This document shows positions 15,877-23,423 of a DNA stretch of 64,000 nucleotides, one piece after another. Position 1 is the first letter of the stretch. Each line of letters starts with the position of its first letter. A program made the translations under genes and the position numbers. The notes under the pieces were generated by a model. It saw only the letters and a program-made list of their open reading frames with translations, was not told the DNA's origin and made no database searches. Source of the stretch: JBOFSQ01 sp051651625 (GTDB taxonomy: Bacteria > Planctomycetota > Planctomycetia > Pirellulales > Thermoguttaceae); contig JBOFSQ010000038.1 of the NCBI GenBank assembly GCA_051651625.1, positions 1 through 64,000 of the forward strand, written 5' to 3'.

Positions 15877-16612
15877 CAGTTTGAGGCGTAACGCTGGTTT
15901 TTGGCGTATGCCACATCGTTTTGATCAGTTCAAATGTTGTGGCGTTTTCTTCTTTCAACTCGCCTCGCACGAACGGATAGAAATCGTTGCACCCCCAGTA
16001 CGCCTCGCTCATTTCGGCGAAAAACTCCATCGGATCGGTTAGTGCGTAGTGTTTCGTGCGGTATCCATCGACGTGGAGCGTATTGTTATAACGTTCAGAC
16101 TTCACCGCCTCGTCGTGCGCCGCTTTGATCGCTGCGTTTCCAAAACCGTTTTCGATAAACTGGTCGTGGTACGCGTGCGCAAGTTCGTGAAGTACCATCC
16201 ACGGCTGAACTCGCTGCGTCTGCGGCGACGCAAATTGTTCGGCAAGTGGAACGTGAACCGAGCGAACAAGCTCCGCCGCGTAACCGTGTTCGACAAGCCA
16301 CTGCCGACTCGGGTGGTACTGCGCCGACTTCAGTTCGCCGTGCGACTCGTCAAGATATATTTTGACGGTACGAAGTTTGTCGAGTGCTTCTTGTGGTAAC
16401 TGCGTCGCAACTGCCGACAGACGATCTTCGAGCAACTTCTTCGCTCGCGTGCCAATAGCGCAGTCTGCAATTAAGAGACGGTCATCGATCAGAACTCGAA
16501 AACCTTCGATGACAAACTCTGTACGCGAAGTCGGCTTCGGCGCAGGCTTGACATCTTCCGCCGCACTCCACAGCGGCGAAAGAAAAAATGCCGCAACGAC
16601 AAAACCTCGCAG
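15818..16612 (-). CDS. HExxH metallopeptidase-like exported protein (start uncertain)
   Basis: Read from the proposed start the protein has 264 residues. The N-terminus (VLRGFVVAAFFLSPLWSAAE) is a signal peptide. WMVLHELAHAYHDQF holds a zinc-type HExxH motif at about residue 157, and DPMEFFAEMSEAYWG further on could give a third ligand Glu; the layout resembles anthrax-lethal-factor-like or M-type peptidases. No ATG, GTG or TTG lies in frame between the tRNA-Phe gene and the signal peptide. The nearest options are a CTG at 16612 or the ATG at 16708, which would read through the tRNA. The 3' end overlaps the flagellin gene. It is probably co-transcribed with tRNA-Phe. Confidence 0.65.
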   Translation of the reverse strand: MRGFVVAAFFLSPLWSAAEDVKPAPKPTSRTEFVIEGFRVLIDDRLLIADCAIGTRAKKLLEDRLSAVATQLPQEALDKLRTVKIYLDESHGELKSAQYHPSRQWLVEHGYAAELVRSVHVPLAEQFASPQTQRVQPWMVLHELAHAYHDQFIENGFGNAAIKAAHDEAVKSERYNNTLHVDGYRTKHYALTDPMEFFAEMSEAYWGCNDFYPFVRGELKEENATTFELIKTMWHTPKTSVTPQTVTSEATLSSPSGDLSAPTP

Positions 16613-16626
16613 AACCGCAAAGAAAG

Positions 16627-16699
<73 letters not shown>

Positions 16700-16782
16700 A
16701 TCGTTCATATTCACCGCAGCGCACCGCATTTGAAACCTCATTGCCAAACGAGCCACGCACACACCAAGTGAAAGAGTGGCGT

Positions 16783-16810
16783 ATTCTAGCAACGTCGCCG
16801 CCGCTGTCAA
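16783..16810 (-). promoter_or_regulatory. Promoter of tRNA-Phe
   Basis: On the minus strand TTGACA (16810-16805) and TAGAAT (16788-16783) are 16 bp apart, upstream of tRNA-Phe and the HExxH gene. Confidence 0.6.
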
Positions 16811-16853
16811 GCCGGTGCAGAACGTGTCGTCGATTTTTGGTTTGCCGCCGTCC

Positions 16854-16881
16854 TTGACACCCATCTAACACTCCATAAAAT
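16854..16881 (+). promoter_or_regulatory. Promoter of the small periplasmic protein gene
   Basis: TTGACA (16854-16859) and TAAAAT (16876-16881) are 16 bp apart. It stands back to back with the tRNA-Phe promoter, about 45 bp away. Confidence 0.6.
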
Positions 16882-16964
16882 GTCGCAGCCTCGCGTCTCC
16901 GATGGAGTGCGTGTTCCCATCGCACCGGAGCAGTTTTGGGGCCTTTTCAAGAGGAGGTGTGCGT

Positions 16965-17432
16965 ATGTGTATCCGTATGATGTCGGCAGTGTTGGTGGTT
17001 TGTGCGGGGCTGGCGTTCGCAACGGCGCAGGAGACAAAACCTGTTTCACCTGTGTCACCAGCAGTAGGAGAAGCGATCAAGAGCCGTCTCGATTTGGAGA
17101 AGGCCGACTTCGGACGCGCCGTCAACAAGGAGTTGACGACGGAGAAATTGCGGCAGCGTGTCCCCGATGGGTTTGCCAGTTTGGTGGACAAGGCACAGCG
17201 GGCGAAGGTCTATCAGATTCAAGCGGAGTATCACGAGCTAATCGCTGCGTTACAAGCGAGAATCGTACTTCTTGAGAAAGAGTCGCTGGACAAACAGGAA
17301 GAGGTGTTGACGGCAGATCAGCGTGTCTCGCTCAAGAAGTTCCGCGACGAATTGGCCGCAAAACGCAAGAAGTCCGCTAGCAAAACTGATGCCGCCGGAG
17401 CAACAGATGGCGCGGAAGGTGCGGAAAAATAG
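16965..17432 (+). CDS. Small periplasmic protein with predicted coiled coil
   Basis: The protein has 155 residues. The signal peptide MCIRMMSAVLVVCAGLAFATAQ is followed by a mostly helical, charged mature part (KAQRAKVYQIQAEYHELIAAL, then LLEKESLDKQEEVLTADQRV) and an Ala/Lys-rich tail (KKSASKTDAAGATDGAEGAEK). The helical hairpin with a closing LTADQR-type motif recalls Spy/CpxP-like periplasmic proteins (LTPEQ), so a chaperone or metal-sensor role is possible but weak. GAGGAGGT lies 6 nt before the ATG at 16965. Confidence 0.7.
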   Translation: MCIRMMSAVLVVCAGLAFATAQETKPVSPVSPAVGEAIKSRLDLEKADFGRAVNKELTTEKLRQRVPDGFASLVDKAQRAKVYQIQAEYHELIAALQARIVLLEKESLDKQEEVLTADQRVSLKKFRDELAAKRKKSASKTDAAGATDGAEGAEK

Positions 17433-17474
17433 GGCAAAGTTTTTCCCGCGACAAAACCGAGCCGACGCAGGGGG

Positions 17475-17502
17475 TTGCCAGACCGCAGACTTGCGGTATC
17501 AT
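17475..17502 (+). promoter_or_regulatory. Promoter of rpmE
   Basis: TTGCCA (17475-17480) and TATCAT (17497-17502) are 16 bp apart, about 90 bp before the rpmE start. Confidence 0.5.
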
Positions 17503-17591
17503 GGCCGCCCCTTGCTTTTTGTTTCCGCGTTCACTATGTTTGGTGCGGTCTGCCGCGCCACGCCACGCCACCCCTTTGGAAGGTTGTCACA

Positions 17592-17822
17592 ATGAAAAAA
17601 GGTATTCACCCACAATACGTTGCAACAAAAGTCACCTGCGGCTGCGGCAACTCCTTCGAGACCCGAAGCACTCGAAAGGAGATGAAAGTCGATATTTGCA
17701 ACGCCTGTCACCCGTTCTACACGGGGAAACTTAAGTACGTCGATACCGCAGGCCGGATCGAAAAGTTCAACACGAAGTTCGCTGGAAAGTACGGAAGCAA
17801 GGCCAAAAAGACCGCAGAGTGA
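17592..17822 (+). CDS. rpmE: 50S ribosomal protein L31
   Basis: The protein has 76 residues, the normal size. MKKGIHPQYVATKVTCGCGN is the L31 N-terminus; CGC near residue 16 and CNACHPFYTGK near residue 37 give the four zinc-binding Cys of the zinc-containing form. It sits on the large ribosomal subunit at the intersubunit bridge. The gene is followed after 109 bp by prfA, an arrangement common in bacteria. A dispersed repeat with a CCCCGTTACGGGG hairpin lies between them and may attenuate transcription. Confidence 0.97.
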   Translation: MKKGIHPQYVATKVTCGCGNSFETRSTRKEMKVDICNACHPFYTGKLKYVDTAGRIEKFNTKFAGKYGSKAKKTAE

Positions 17823-17825
17823 TCG

Positions 17826-17930
17826 CCGTCCCCGTTACGGGGCTTTGTAGGCTTCGCTCTCTGTCGAGGCTGCGGTCTCGTTGGGCCGCTCCCGTTTTCC
17901 TTGTGTGAAATTTCAGTCGCCTTGAGAATG
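17826..17930 (+). repeat. Dispersed repeat, CCGTTACGGG family (copy A)
   Basis: It starts with the hairpin CCCCGTTACGGGG and continues with TTTGTAGGCTTCGCTCTC, then CTCGTTGGGCCGCT and CCCGTTTT, ending near CGCCTTGAGAATGCAT. A second full copy is at 30546-30657 and a short fragment is near 34927-34968. Confidence 0.7.
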
Positions 17931-17931
17931 C

Positions 17932-19005
17932 ATGCGTCAAATTCTCGAAGACAAACTAGCTCAATTCACTGAGCTTGAACAGCAGATGGTCGATCCAGCC
18001 GTCTTGGCAGATTCGTATCGTCTGCAAACTGTAGCGCGGCAACACGGTTCGCTGGCGAAGCTCGCTACGAAGTACCGCCGTTTCAAAAAACTCAACGCCG
18101 AAATCGATGAAGCCGGAGCAATGCTCACCTCCGGCGACTCCGAGTTAAAATCTCTCGCGGAGTCCGAACTCCCCGTTCTCAAGGACGAACGCGAGATTCT
18201 CTGGAACGAACTTCTCGACCTCACCATCGGCGGTGAAGACGCCAACCGCACCAGCCTTGTTCTCGAAATTCGCGCCGGAACTGGTGGCGACGAAGCGGCT
18301 CTCTTCGCTCGTGACCTCTACGAAATGTACCGGCACTACTGCGAAGGGTGCGGCTGGAAGGTTGAAGTATTGTCGCTCAACCCGACGGAGCTTGGCGGGT
18401 TCAAAGAAATTGTCCTTGGCGTTGAGGGTGAAGGGTGTTACCGTGCGCTTCAGTTTGAAAGTGGCGGGCATCGCGTGCAGCGTGTCCCAGAAACGGAAGC
18501 CAAGGGACGGATTCACACTTCAGCGGCGACCGTCGCAGTAATGGCCGAACCGGAAGATGTCGAGATCGATTTGCAAGACAGCGATTATCGTCTTGATCGT
18601 TTCTGTGCCAGCGGTCCGGGCGGTCAACACGTTAACAAAACAGCATCGGCAGTTCGGCTTACGCACTTCGCAACAGGAATCGTCGTCAGTTGCCAAGACG
18701 AAAAGAGTCAACACAAAAACTTGGCGAAGGCACTCCGCGTTCTCAAGACGCGACTCTACGACGCCAAACGCGAAGAAGAACAGAAAAAGCGTTCGGCGGA
18801 GCGGATGAGCAAGATCGGGAGCGGCGACCGGAGCGAACGTATTCGCACTTACAATTTTCCTGAAAACCGTCTCACCGATCACCGCATCGGACTCACGCTC
18901 TACAAACTCGACAACATCCTCGCCGGAAACTTGGTTCCGGTCATCGACGGGCTTCTTGAATACGAACGCCAAGAACTGCGCAGCACGTTTGGTACAAATG
19001 ACTGA
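17932..19005 (+). CDS. prfA: Peptide chain release factor 1
   Basis: The protein has 357 residues, the standard RF1 length, and terminates translation at UAA and UAG. The catalytic GGQ is in SGPGGQHVNKTASAVRLTH, and the stop-codon-reading tripeptide PET (PxT type) is in VQRVPETEAKGRIHTS, which distinguishes it from RF2 (SPF). Domain 1 (coiled coil, about residues 1-100) precedes domains 2-4. The GGQ loop contains the Gln that is methylated by PrmC in other bacteria; no prmC follows here. The stop overlaps the next start (ATGACTGA). Confidence 0.97.
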   Translation: MRQILEDKLAQFTELEQQMVDPAVLADSYRLQTVARQHGSLAKLATKYRRFKKLNAEIDEAGAMLTSGDSELKSLAESELPVLKDEREILWNELLDLTIGGEDANRTSLVLEIRAGTGGDEAALFARDLYEMYRHYCEGCGWKVEVLSLNPTELGGFKEIVLGVEGEGCYRALQFESGGHRVQRVPETEAKGRIHTSAATVAVMAEPEDVEIDLQDSDYRLDRFCASGPGGQHVNKTASAVRLTHFATGIVVSCQDEKSQHKNLAKALRVLKTRLYDAKREEEQKKRSAERMSKIGSGDRSERIRTYNFPENRLTDHRIGLTLYKLDNILAGNLVPVIDGLLEYERQELRSTFGTND

Positions 19006-19402
19006 TACGAACGAGCATACAAACGAACGCGGCGAGATCACGTTCCGCGTTCGGTATCCCGAATGCGATGCTGGCGGGATTGTCTACCACGGCAACTATT
19101 TCACCTACTTCGAGATGGGGCGAGTGGAGCTGGCGCGTGCGAAGGGACTCGTCTACCGCGAACTTGAAAAACGCGGACTGTTTTTTGTCGTCGTGAAGGT
19201 CGAGTGTTCGTACAAAAGCCCTGCTCGTTACGACGACACTCTCACTCTCAAAACGACGGTAGTGAAGCGAACGCGAGTCAAACTCGTCCACGACTACGAA
19301 CTCTGGCGCGACACCACTCTCTTGGCGACCGCTTCGATCACGCTTGCTTTGGTCAACCGCGAAGGACAAGTCCAAGACCTCGCCATTCTCGAAAGAGCGT
19401 GA
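18998..19402 (+). CDS. Acyl-CoA thioesterase, 4-hydroxybenzoyl-CoA thioesterase (YbgC) type
   Basis: The protein has 134 residues with a single hotdog domain. The motif YPECDAGGIVYHGNYFTYFE contains the catalytic Asp and the helix start typical of the YbgC/4HBT family, which hydrolyses short- or medium-chain acyl-CoA. The conserved YRELEKRGLFFVVVKVECSY and ARYDDTLTLKTTV segments follow. The ATG overlaps the prfA stop, so the two are translationally coupled. A Tol-Pal context, common for ybgC, is not present. Confidence 0.9.
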   Translation: MTDTNEHTNERGEITFRVRYPECDAGGIVYHGNYFTYFEMGRVELARAKGLVYRELEKRGLFFVVVKVECSYKSPARYDDTLTLKTTVVKRTRVKLVHDYELWRDTTLLATASITLALVNREGQVQDLAILERA

Positions 19403-19548
19403 ACGCCCCTTCAAGACAGGCGAAATGCGTAAGCAGGCCAACCTGCGTTGCCACTACGCAATGAAGCGGTTCTGTCGGTCGATGCGGTCGCCATAATGGT
19501 ATCGGATGCGATACGCCGATTCCCACCGAGACAAGGGAGGGAAACTTT

Positions 19549-19938
19549 ATGCAGGTCTACGATCCGCTTCAGCGACTTATCGAACTCGATACACGCCATA
19601 ACGAACTACTCGACCGCCTCGAAGCACTCGACCGTGAAGTCGCAGACGTGCTTTCCGAGTGGACATCATCGCGTCCGCTCATAACTGTCAGCGGCGACCC
19701 GAATGTCCGTCTCGTCCGCGATGGCGAACTGGCGGCGACCAACGATGCAACTCCGTTCGACGCCGCGACAACTCTCATCGTCGAACGCGCCGTTGCGCAG
19801 CACGAAGAACTGGTTCGCACTGGCGAAGTGTTGAGCGAACCAATCGAAGCGATTCCGCAGGAACTCGTCGCCGAGGCACTCGCGTCAACGTCTCAAAAAC
19901 CGCGCCGCACAACCGCCGCCGCACGCCGCGTGGCGTAG
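19549..19938 (+). CDS. Hypothetical protein with coiled-coil N-terminus
   Basis: The protein has 129 residues, starting MQVYDPLQRLIELDTRHNEL; residues about 8-38 are heptad-like. No signal peptide, membrane segment or known domain. The C-terminus is Lys/Arg- and Ala-rich (KPRRTTAAARRVA). AGGGAGG lies about 10 nt upstream of the ATG. Upstream, GTATC and GATAC (about 19499-19514) form a small hairpin with a 6-nt loop. Confidence 0.6.
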   Translation: MQVYDPLQRLIELDTRHNELLDRLEALDREVADVLSEWTSSRPLITVSGDPNVRLVRDGELAATNDATPFDAATTLIVERAVAQHEELVRTGEVLSEPIEAIPQELVAEALASTSQKPRRTTAAARRVA

Positions 19939-20051
19939 ATTTCTCGCAACAGGCGGTTGACGCGAACGGAAATCCGGCGCGTCCGGTGGGATTCTACCAG
20001 TTGCGTTATTGAAACATGCGATTGGTAGCGTCTTAAAGAGTAGTGCCGTGT

Positions 20052-20783
20052 CTATATTGACAACCTTTGTTGCTGGTTAACAATAACTCTCTGTATTTCA
20101 TCGGGATTCGCAACATAGCACTTATACCGCGCACCTACAGCATACACAATTATTGCCGTACTGGTTGCGTCTACTATAGTCTTGTCGTATGTGAACTGAA
20201 AACAGTGTAGGTCAAAATTAAGAGCAAAGGATTTTCCGCAACCGACTCCAGTAATCCCGTTGTCATAAACAGTAATTTCTGTTTTTGCAGCCCCCCGTAC
20301 AATGAACACCGTATAAAGTATCAGACCGAAAGACGAAATAACACCAAACCCGAACGTGAGAGCCGCTACGATTGCCGCTTCTTCAGAAACCCAACCGCCG
20401 ATCTGGACACCAAGGGCAACTATCGCTTCTCCTTTTTGTAGTGCTACACTTGGTAGAATGACGCAAAGCAGAACAAAGGTAAATACGATAATTGGCAGCA
20501 TTGTAGTCCAAGTATCGAAAACAATGGAACTTTCTTTTCCTTTGCCGGACACCAATGCCATGCCGAATTGTCCGGTTTCTGCTTGTGCTGTTTGAGGTGC
20601 AGCAGGCGGCGGAACGGAGACTTGACACGGAAAGATAAGCCCCTTGATTCTTGCGGCAACAATTGTTTGGTCGTTGACCACAACTTCCGCATCTGGTCGG
20701 ATCACGCAACGCGCAACCATGTCAAGAAACTCTTGCTCTGATACTTTCTGCCACGTTCCATCGCGCTGAATCTGTATGTTCAT
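20052..20783 (-). CDS. Membrane protein with GYF-like N-terminal module
   Basis: The protein has 243 residues. Residues 1-50 (MNIQIQRDGTWQKVSEQEFL, then ARCVIRPDAEVVV) resemble the GYF_2-type modules that precede membrane domains in many bacterial proteins. Two transmembrane helices follow (MLPIIVFTFVLLCVIL at about 95-110, and AALTFGFGVISSFGLILYTVF), then a soluble C-terminal domain (about 165-243) that looks PH-like (TEITVYDNGITGVGCG). The ATG at 20783 gives the module start; upstream in-frame residues are not meaningful. A 41-residue relative of the N-terminal module is encoded at 59417. Confidence 0.65.
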   Translation of the reverse strand: MNIQIQRDGTWQKVSEQEFLDMVARCVIRPDAEVVVNDQTIVAARIKGLIFPCQVSVPPPAAPQTAQAETGQFGMALVSGKGKESSIVFDTWTTMLPIIVFTFVLLCVILPSVALQKGEAIVALGVQIGGWVSEEAAIVAALTFGFGVISSFGLILYTVFIVRGAAKTEITVYDNGITGVGCGKSFALNFDLHCFQFTYDKTIVDATSTAIIVYAVGARYKCYVANPDEIQRVIVNQQQRLSI

Positions 20784-21258
20784 AGTGTGCCCTGTCAAGG
20801 AAGTGAGGAGGGAGGAGAGACGGAAAACACAAACCTCACGGTCAAGCACACCCAGAAACAAAAACAGGGCGCATTGGCCGTGTCGTCCCAACAACCCCTA
20901 CCAAAGGGCAAGTACCACAACATCGACCATACGCCCCTTTCGGGGCGCGGCAACGACATTGTTGATACTTCTAAAACTTGGTAGTATTTGTTGGGAATCA
21001 ACAATCGCTTACGCGAAAACTAATTGTACGAAACTAAACGGACTCTTCGATAAAAAATCTCCGTGTGATGATTTGAAAAACAGCAAACGATGGCGGGCAT
21101 TCTATCGCCGTATGAATGGGCGTCAATCGGGGCGAGAAAGTCTTTGTCGGCACGTTCTCTGGATTTCCACCAAAGTTACGCGGGAATGACAAACTCTGTG
21201 TCGAATGGCGATTCTGGGCACTCGCTTACGCTTCGTGTTCTTGTTCGACACGAAACCA
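20784..21258. other. Gene-free region with hairpin and repeat remnants
   Basis: No credible gene in this 475-bp stretch. It contains a hairpin CGCCCC-TTTC-GGGGCG (20932-20947) without a T-run, and from about 21165 a half palindrome ACGCGGGAATGAC followed by the CACTCGCTTACGCTTCGTG motif (21217-21240) of the composite repeat. Upstream of the divergent pair of converging stops I see no promoter. Confidence 0.5.
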
Positions 21259-23169
21259 TCACAGCGACATCACATACTCAACGATGTCGTCGATTTCGGC
21301 CTCGGTGATCGTGTCGGGCAAACCGTGGCGTCCTTCGGCGAAAACTTGTTTCATGTGCGGATAACGTCCGTCGTGGAAGTATGGTGCCGTTCGCCAGCAC
21401 TCGACGAGCGTCGGCGTGTCGAACGTCTTCGGATCAATCGGCGGCAGACCAGCTTTCTCACGCTTCTTGTTGACATCGGGTTCAATTTTGTCGTAGCTAA
21501 CGCGCGTACCGACGTTGTGCATCTGCCGGTCGGTGTAGAGCGGCGCAGGGTGACACTTCGCACAGTTCACACGTTCACTCTCAAACAAAACTTTGCCACG
21601 CTCCGCACTCTCACTCAACTTTCCGTCAACAAGATGCGGACTCGGAACCGGCACAAGTGAATCGTAGTACGCTTCAATGTCGGTACACTTCTTCTCATCG
21701 GGAACCGAGAACAAAATGAAACGATAACCAGTCCGAATCGCAAGGTCAGAATGTTCGCGGACGCCCGTCCACATCGCGGGCGGAGTTTGTCGCGTCAGCA
21801 CCATACTCTTTGCGTTTTTGGGACTGCCGAGTCCGTCGTTGAGCAAGTCCCAGTTGAGGCCGTCGGTGCGGGCGTCGGGGTGGCAACTCGCACAACTTAA
21901 CCACGACTGAAAACACGGAGTCGCGTCGTTCCAATTAATTTCACCCCGACGCGCAGCAGTCAAAACCGGCGGCGGACCTAGCGGAACTTCAACCACCTTC
22001 GGTGGCCCCGCGTCGGCAATCACAACTTTCTGAAGCGTGTCGCTGAAGTACATCCCAACGTAAACCGCGTCGCCCGCAGCGATCACACTCCGCGCACCAT
22101 TCCCCTTGAGTTTAATCCGTTTCTTCATTCCCACGAGGAACGAGAGTTCGTCGGGAACGTTCGTCGTCGCCTGAAGACTCGGATCGCTCGCAACTTTGTT
22201 GAGTTTCGCAAGGATCGGTTCAAGCTCTAACACGCAAAGTTCGTGCGTCCCAGCAATCGTCACATAAACCCGCTTGCCGTCGGGCGAAACGGTAACGCTC
22301 CACGGATTGGCCGCGCCGAGAACGATGTCGTCGAGAAGAACGGTGTTGATGAGTTCTTTCTTTTCGGCGTCGATGATGCTGAGTCCGTTTGTGTTGACCC
22401 AACCGCGGTCGAGTTGTGTTGTCGGCAACTGGAACCGCGCGAGGATTTGCGTTGCGAACAAGTGTTTGCCATCCGGCGTGATAGCGAGACCATGAAGACT
22501 GTGGCTCCCGTTGACGAGACGAATCCGTTTGATGTCGCCAGTGGCAATATCGATGGCGGCGATTTCGCACGCGACGTCGATAGTCGCTTCGGGATTGTCG
22601 GGAACGTTGTTTGGATCGTCGGGCAAGAAGTGTGCGACGAATAACGTTTTACCGTCGGGCGTGATGACCGACATTTTCGGTTCGCGTCCAGTTGGGATGC
22701 GGCGCGTGAGCGTCATTGCGGGGAGTGCGTACTCGGCAACTTCGCCGAGATAGCGGTTGCAAACAAATATCCGCGACCCATCCGGCGCGACAACCGGACT
22801 GCACGGCGAGTGGCCAACCGCAACTTCGCCAGCGACTTTCCCCGTTTCGAGATCGATCCGCTGAAGCACTCCGCGTTCGACGCCGCTTGTTACGAACAGC
22901 GATTTTCCGTCGCTAGAAACCGCAAGGCCACTTGGACGATTGCCAACGGGGATCGTTTGCACGATTGCGTCGTTCGCAGTTGCAATCACCAAAACTTCCG
23001 ACGAGTCGGTGTTTGCAACGTAGAGCGTCGCACCGTCTCGACTCGCTTTGATGTCGCACGGCCCTTTGCCTTTGTAAACTTCAGCAGTGCCAGCATCGTC
23101 AGCAGCCAAAACGCTGCCGCAAACCACGAGCAACACGACACACACAAATTTCTTCAGAGACACTAGCAT
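21259..23169 (-). CDS. YVTN beta-propeller / di-haem cytochrome c peroxidase-like fusion, exported
   Basis: The protein has 636 residues. A signal peptide (MLVSLKKFVCVVLLVVCGSVLA) precedes a seven-bladed YVTN propeller (about 30-400) with repeats such as RDGATLYVANTDSSEVLVI and VTPDGKTLFVAHF-like units. The C-terminal part (about 400-636) has two c-type haem sites, CASCH near 424 and CAKCH near 535, with RTAPYFHDGRY as a distal element, as in the MauG/cytochrome c peroxidase family. The likely role is periplasmic redox chemistry on a substrate bound by the propeller; such fusions are common in planctomycetes. It is divergent from the NhaD-like gene. TATACT precedes it on the minus strand at about 23230. 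Confidence 0.88.
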   Translation of the reverse strand: MLVSLKKFVCVVLLVVCGSVLAADDAGTAEVYKGKGPCDIKASRDGATLYVANTDSSEVLVIATANDAIVQTIPVGNRPSGLAVSSDGKSLFVTSGVERGVLQRIDLETGKVAGEVAVGHSPCSPVVAPDGSRIFVCNRYLGEVAEYALPAMTLTRRIPTGREPKMSVITPDGKTLFVAHFLPDDPNNVPDNPEATIDVACEIAAIDIATGDIKRIRLVNGSHSLHGLAITPDGKHLFATQILARFQLPTTQLDRGWVNTNGLSIIDAEKKELINTVLLDDIVLGAANPWSVTVSPDGKRVYVTIAGTHELCVLELEPILAKLNKVASDPSLQATTNVPDELSFLVGMKKRIKLKGNGARSVIAAGDAVYVGMYFSDTLQKVVIADAGPPKVVEVPLGPPPVLTAARRGEINWNDATPCFQSWLSCASCHPDARTDGLNWDLLNDGLGSPKNAKSMVLTRQTPPAMWTGVREHSDLAIRTGYRFILFSVPDEKKCTDIEAYYDSLVPVPSPHLVDGKLSESAERGKVLFESERVNCAKCHPAPLYTDRQMHNVGTRVSYDKIEPDVNKKREKAGLPPIDPKTFDTPTLVECWRTAPYFHDGRYPHMKQVFAEGRHGLPDTITEAEIDDIVEYVMSL

Positions 23170-23423
23170 AGAAAACTCCTAACTTCTGGTTCTGTCGATT
23201 CGAACATACCGAAAGGTCGCGCGGAAGTATACCGCCATTTTCACATGGCAAAAGACGTGGAGCCACAAAAAATCGTTCACCAGTTGATTTGCGTTTTGGC
23301 CACTCCTTGCAATTTTGCGGTTTTCCGCGAAAATGGCGGTTGACTTGTGTGCTGTTGTGGCGTGCAAGTGCGTTTTCGGTCAACCCACATCTCTATCTTT
23401 GCAGACTTCAGGAGCCTGTACCA
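23170..23423. promoter_or_regulatory. Divergent promoter region with inverted GAAAATGGCGG sites
   Basis: CCGCCATTTTC (23232-23242) and GAAAATGGCGG (23329-23339) are perfect inverted copies 86 bp apart. On the minus strand the first is followed at once by TATACT (-10-like) and on the plus strand the second is followed by TTGACT (-35-like). This suggests a shared operator for the two divergent genes. Confidence 0.45.

Noticed and set aside
20932..20947. GC hairpin considered as terminator
   Set aside because: No T tract follows on either strand.
21205..21660. 151-codon plus-strand frame
   Set aside because: It is antisense to the haem-binding end of the YVTN/cytochrome gene and starts in a repeat.
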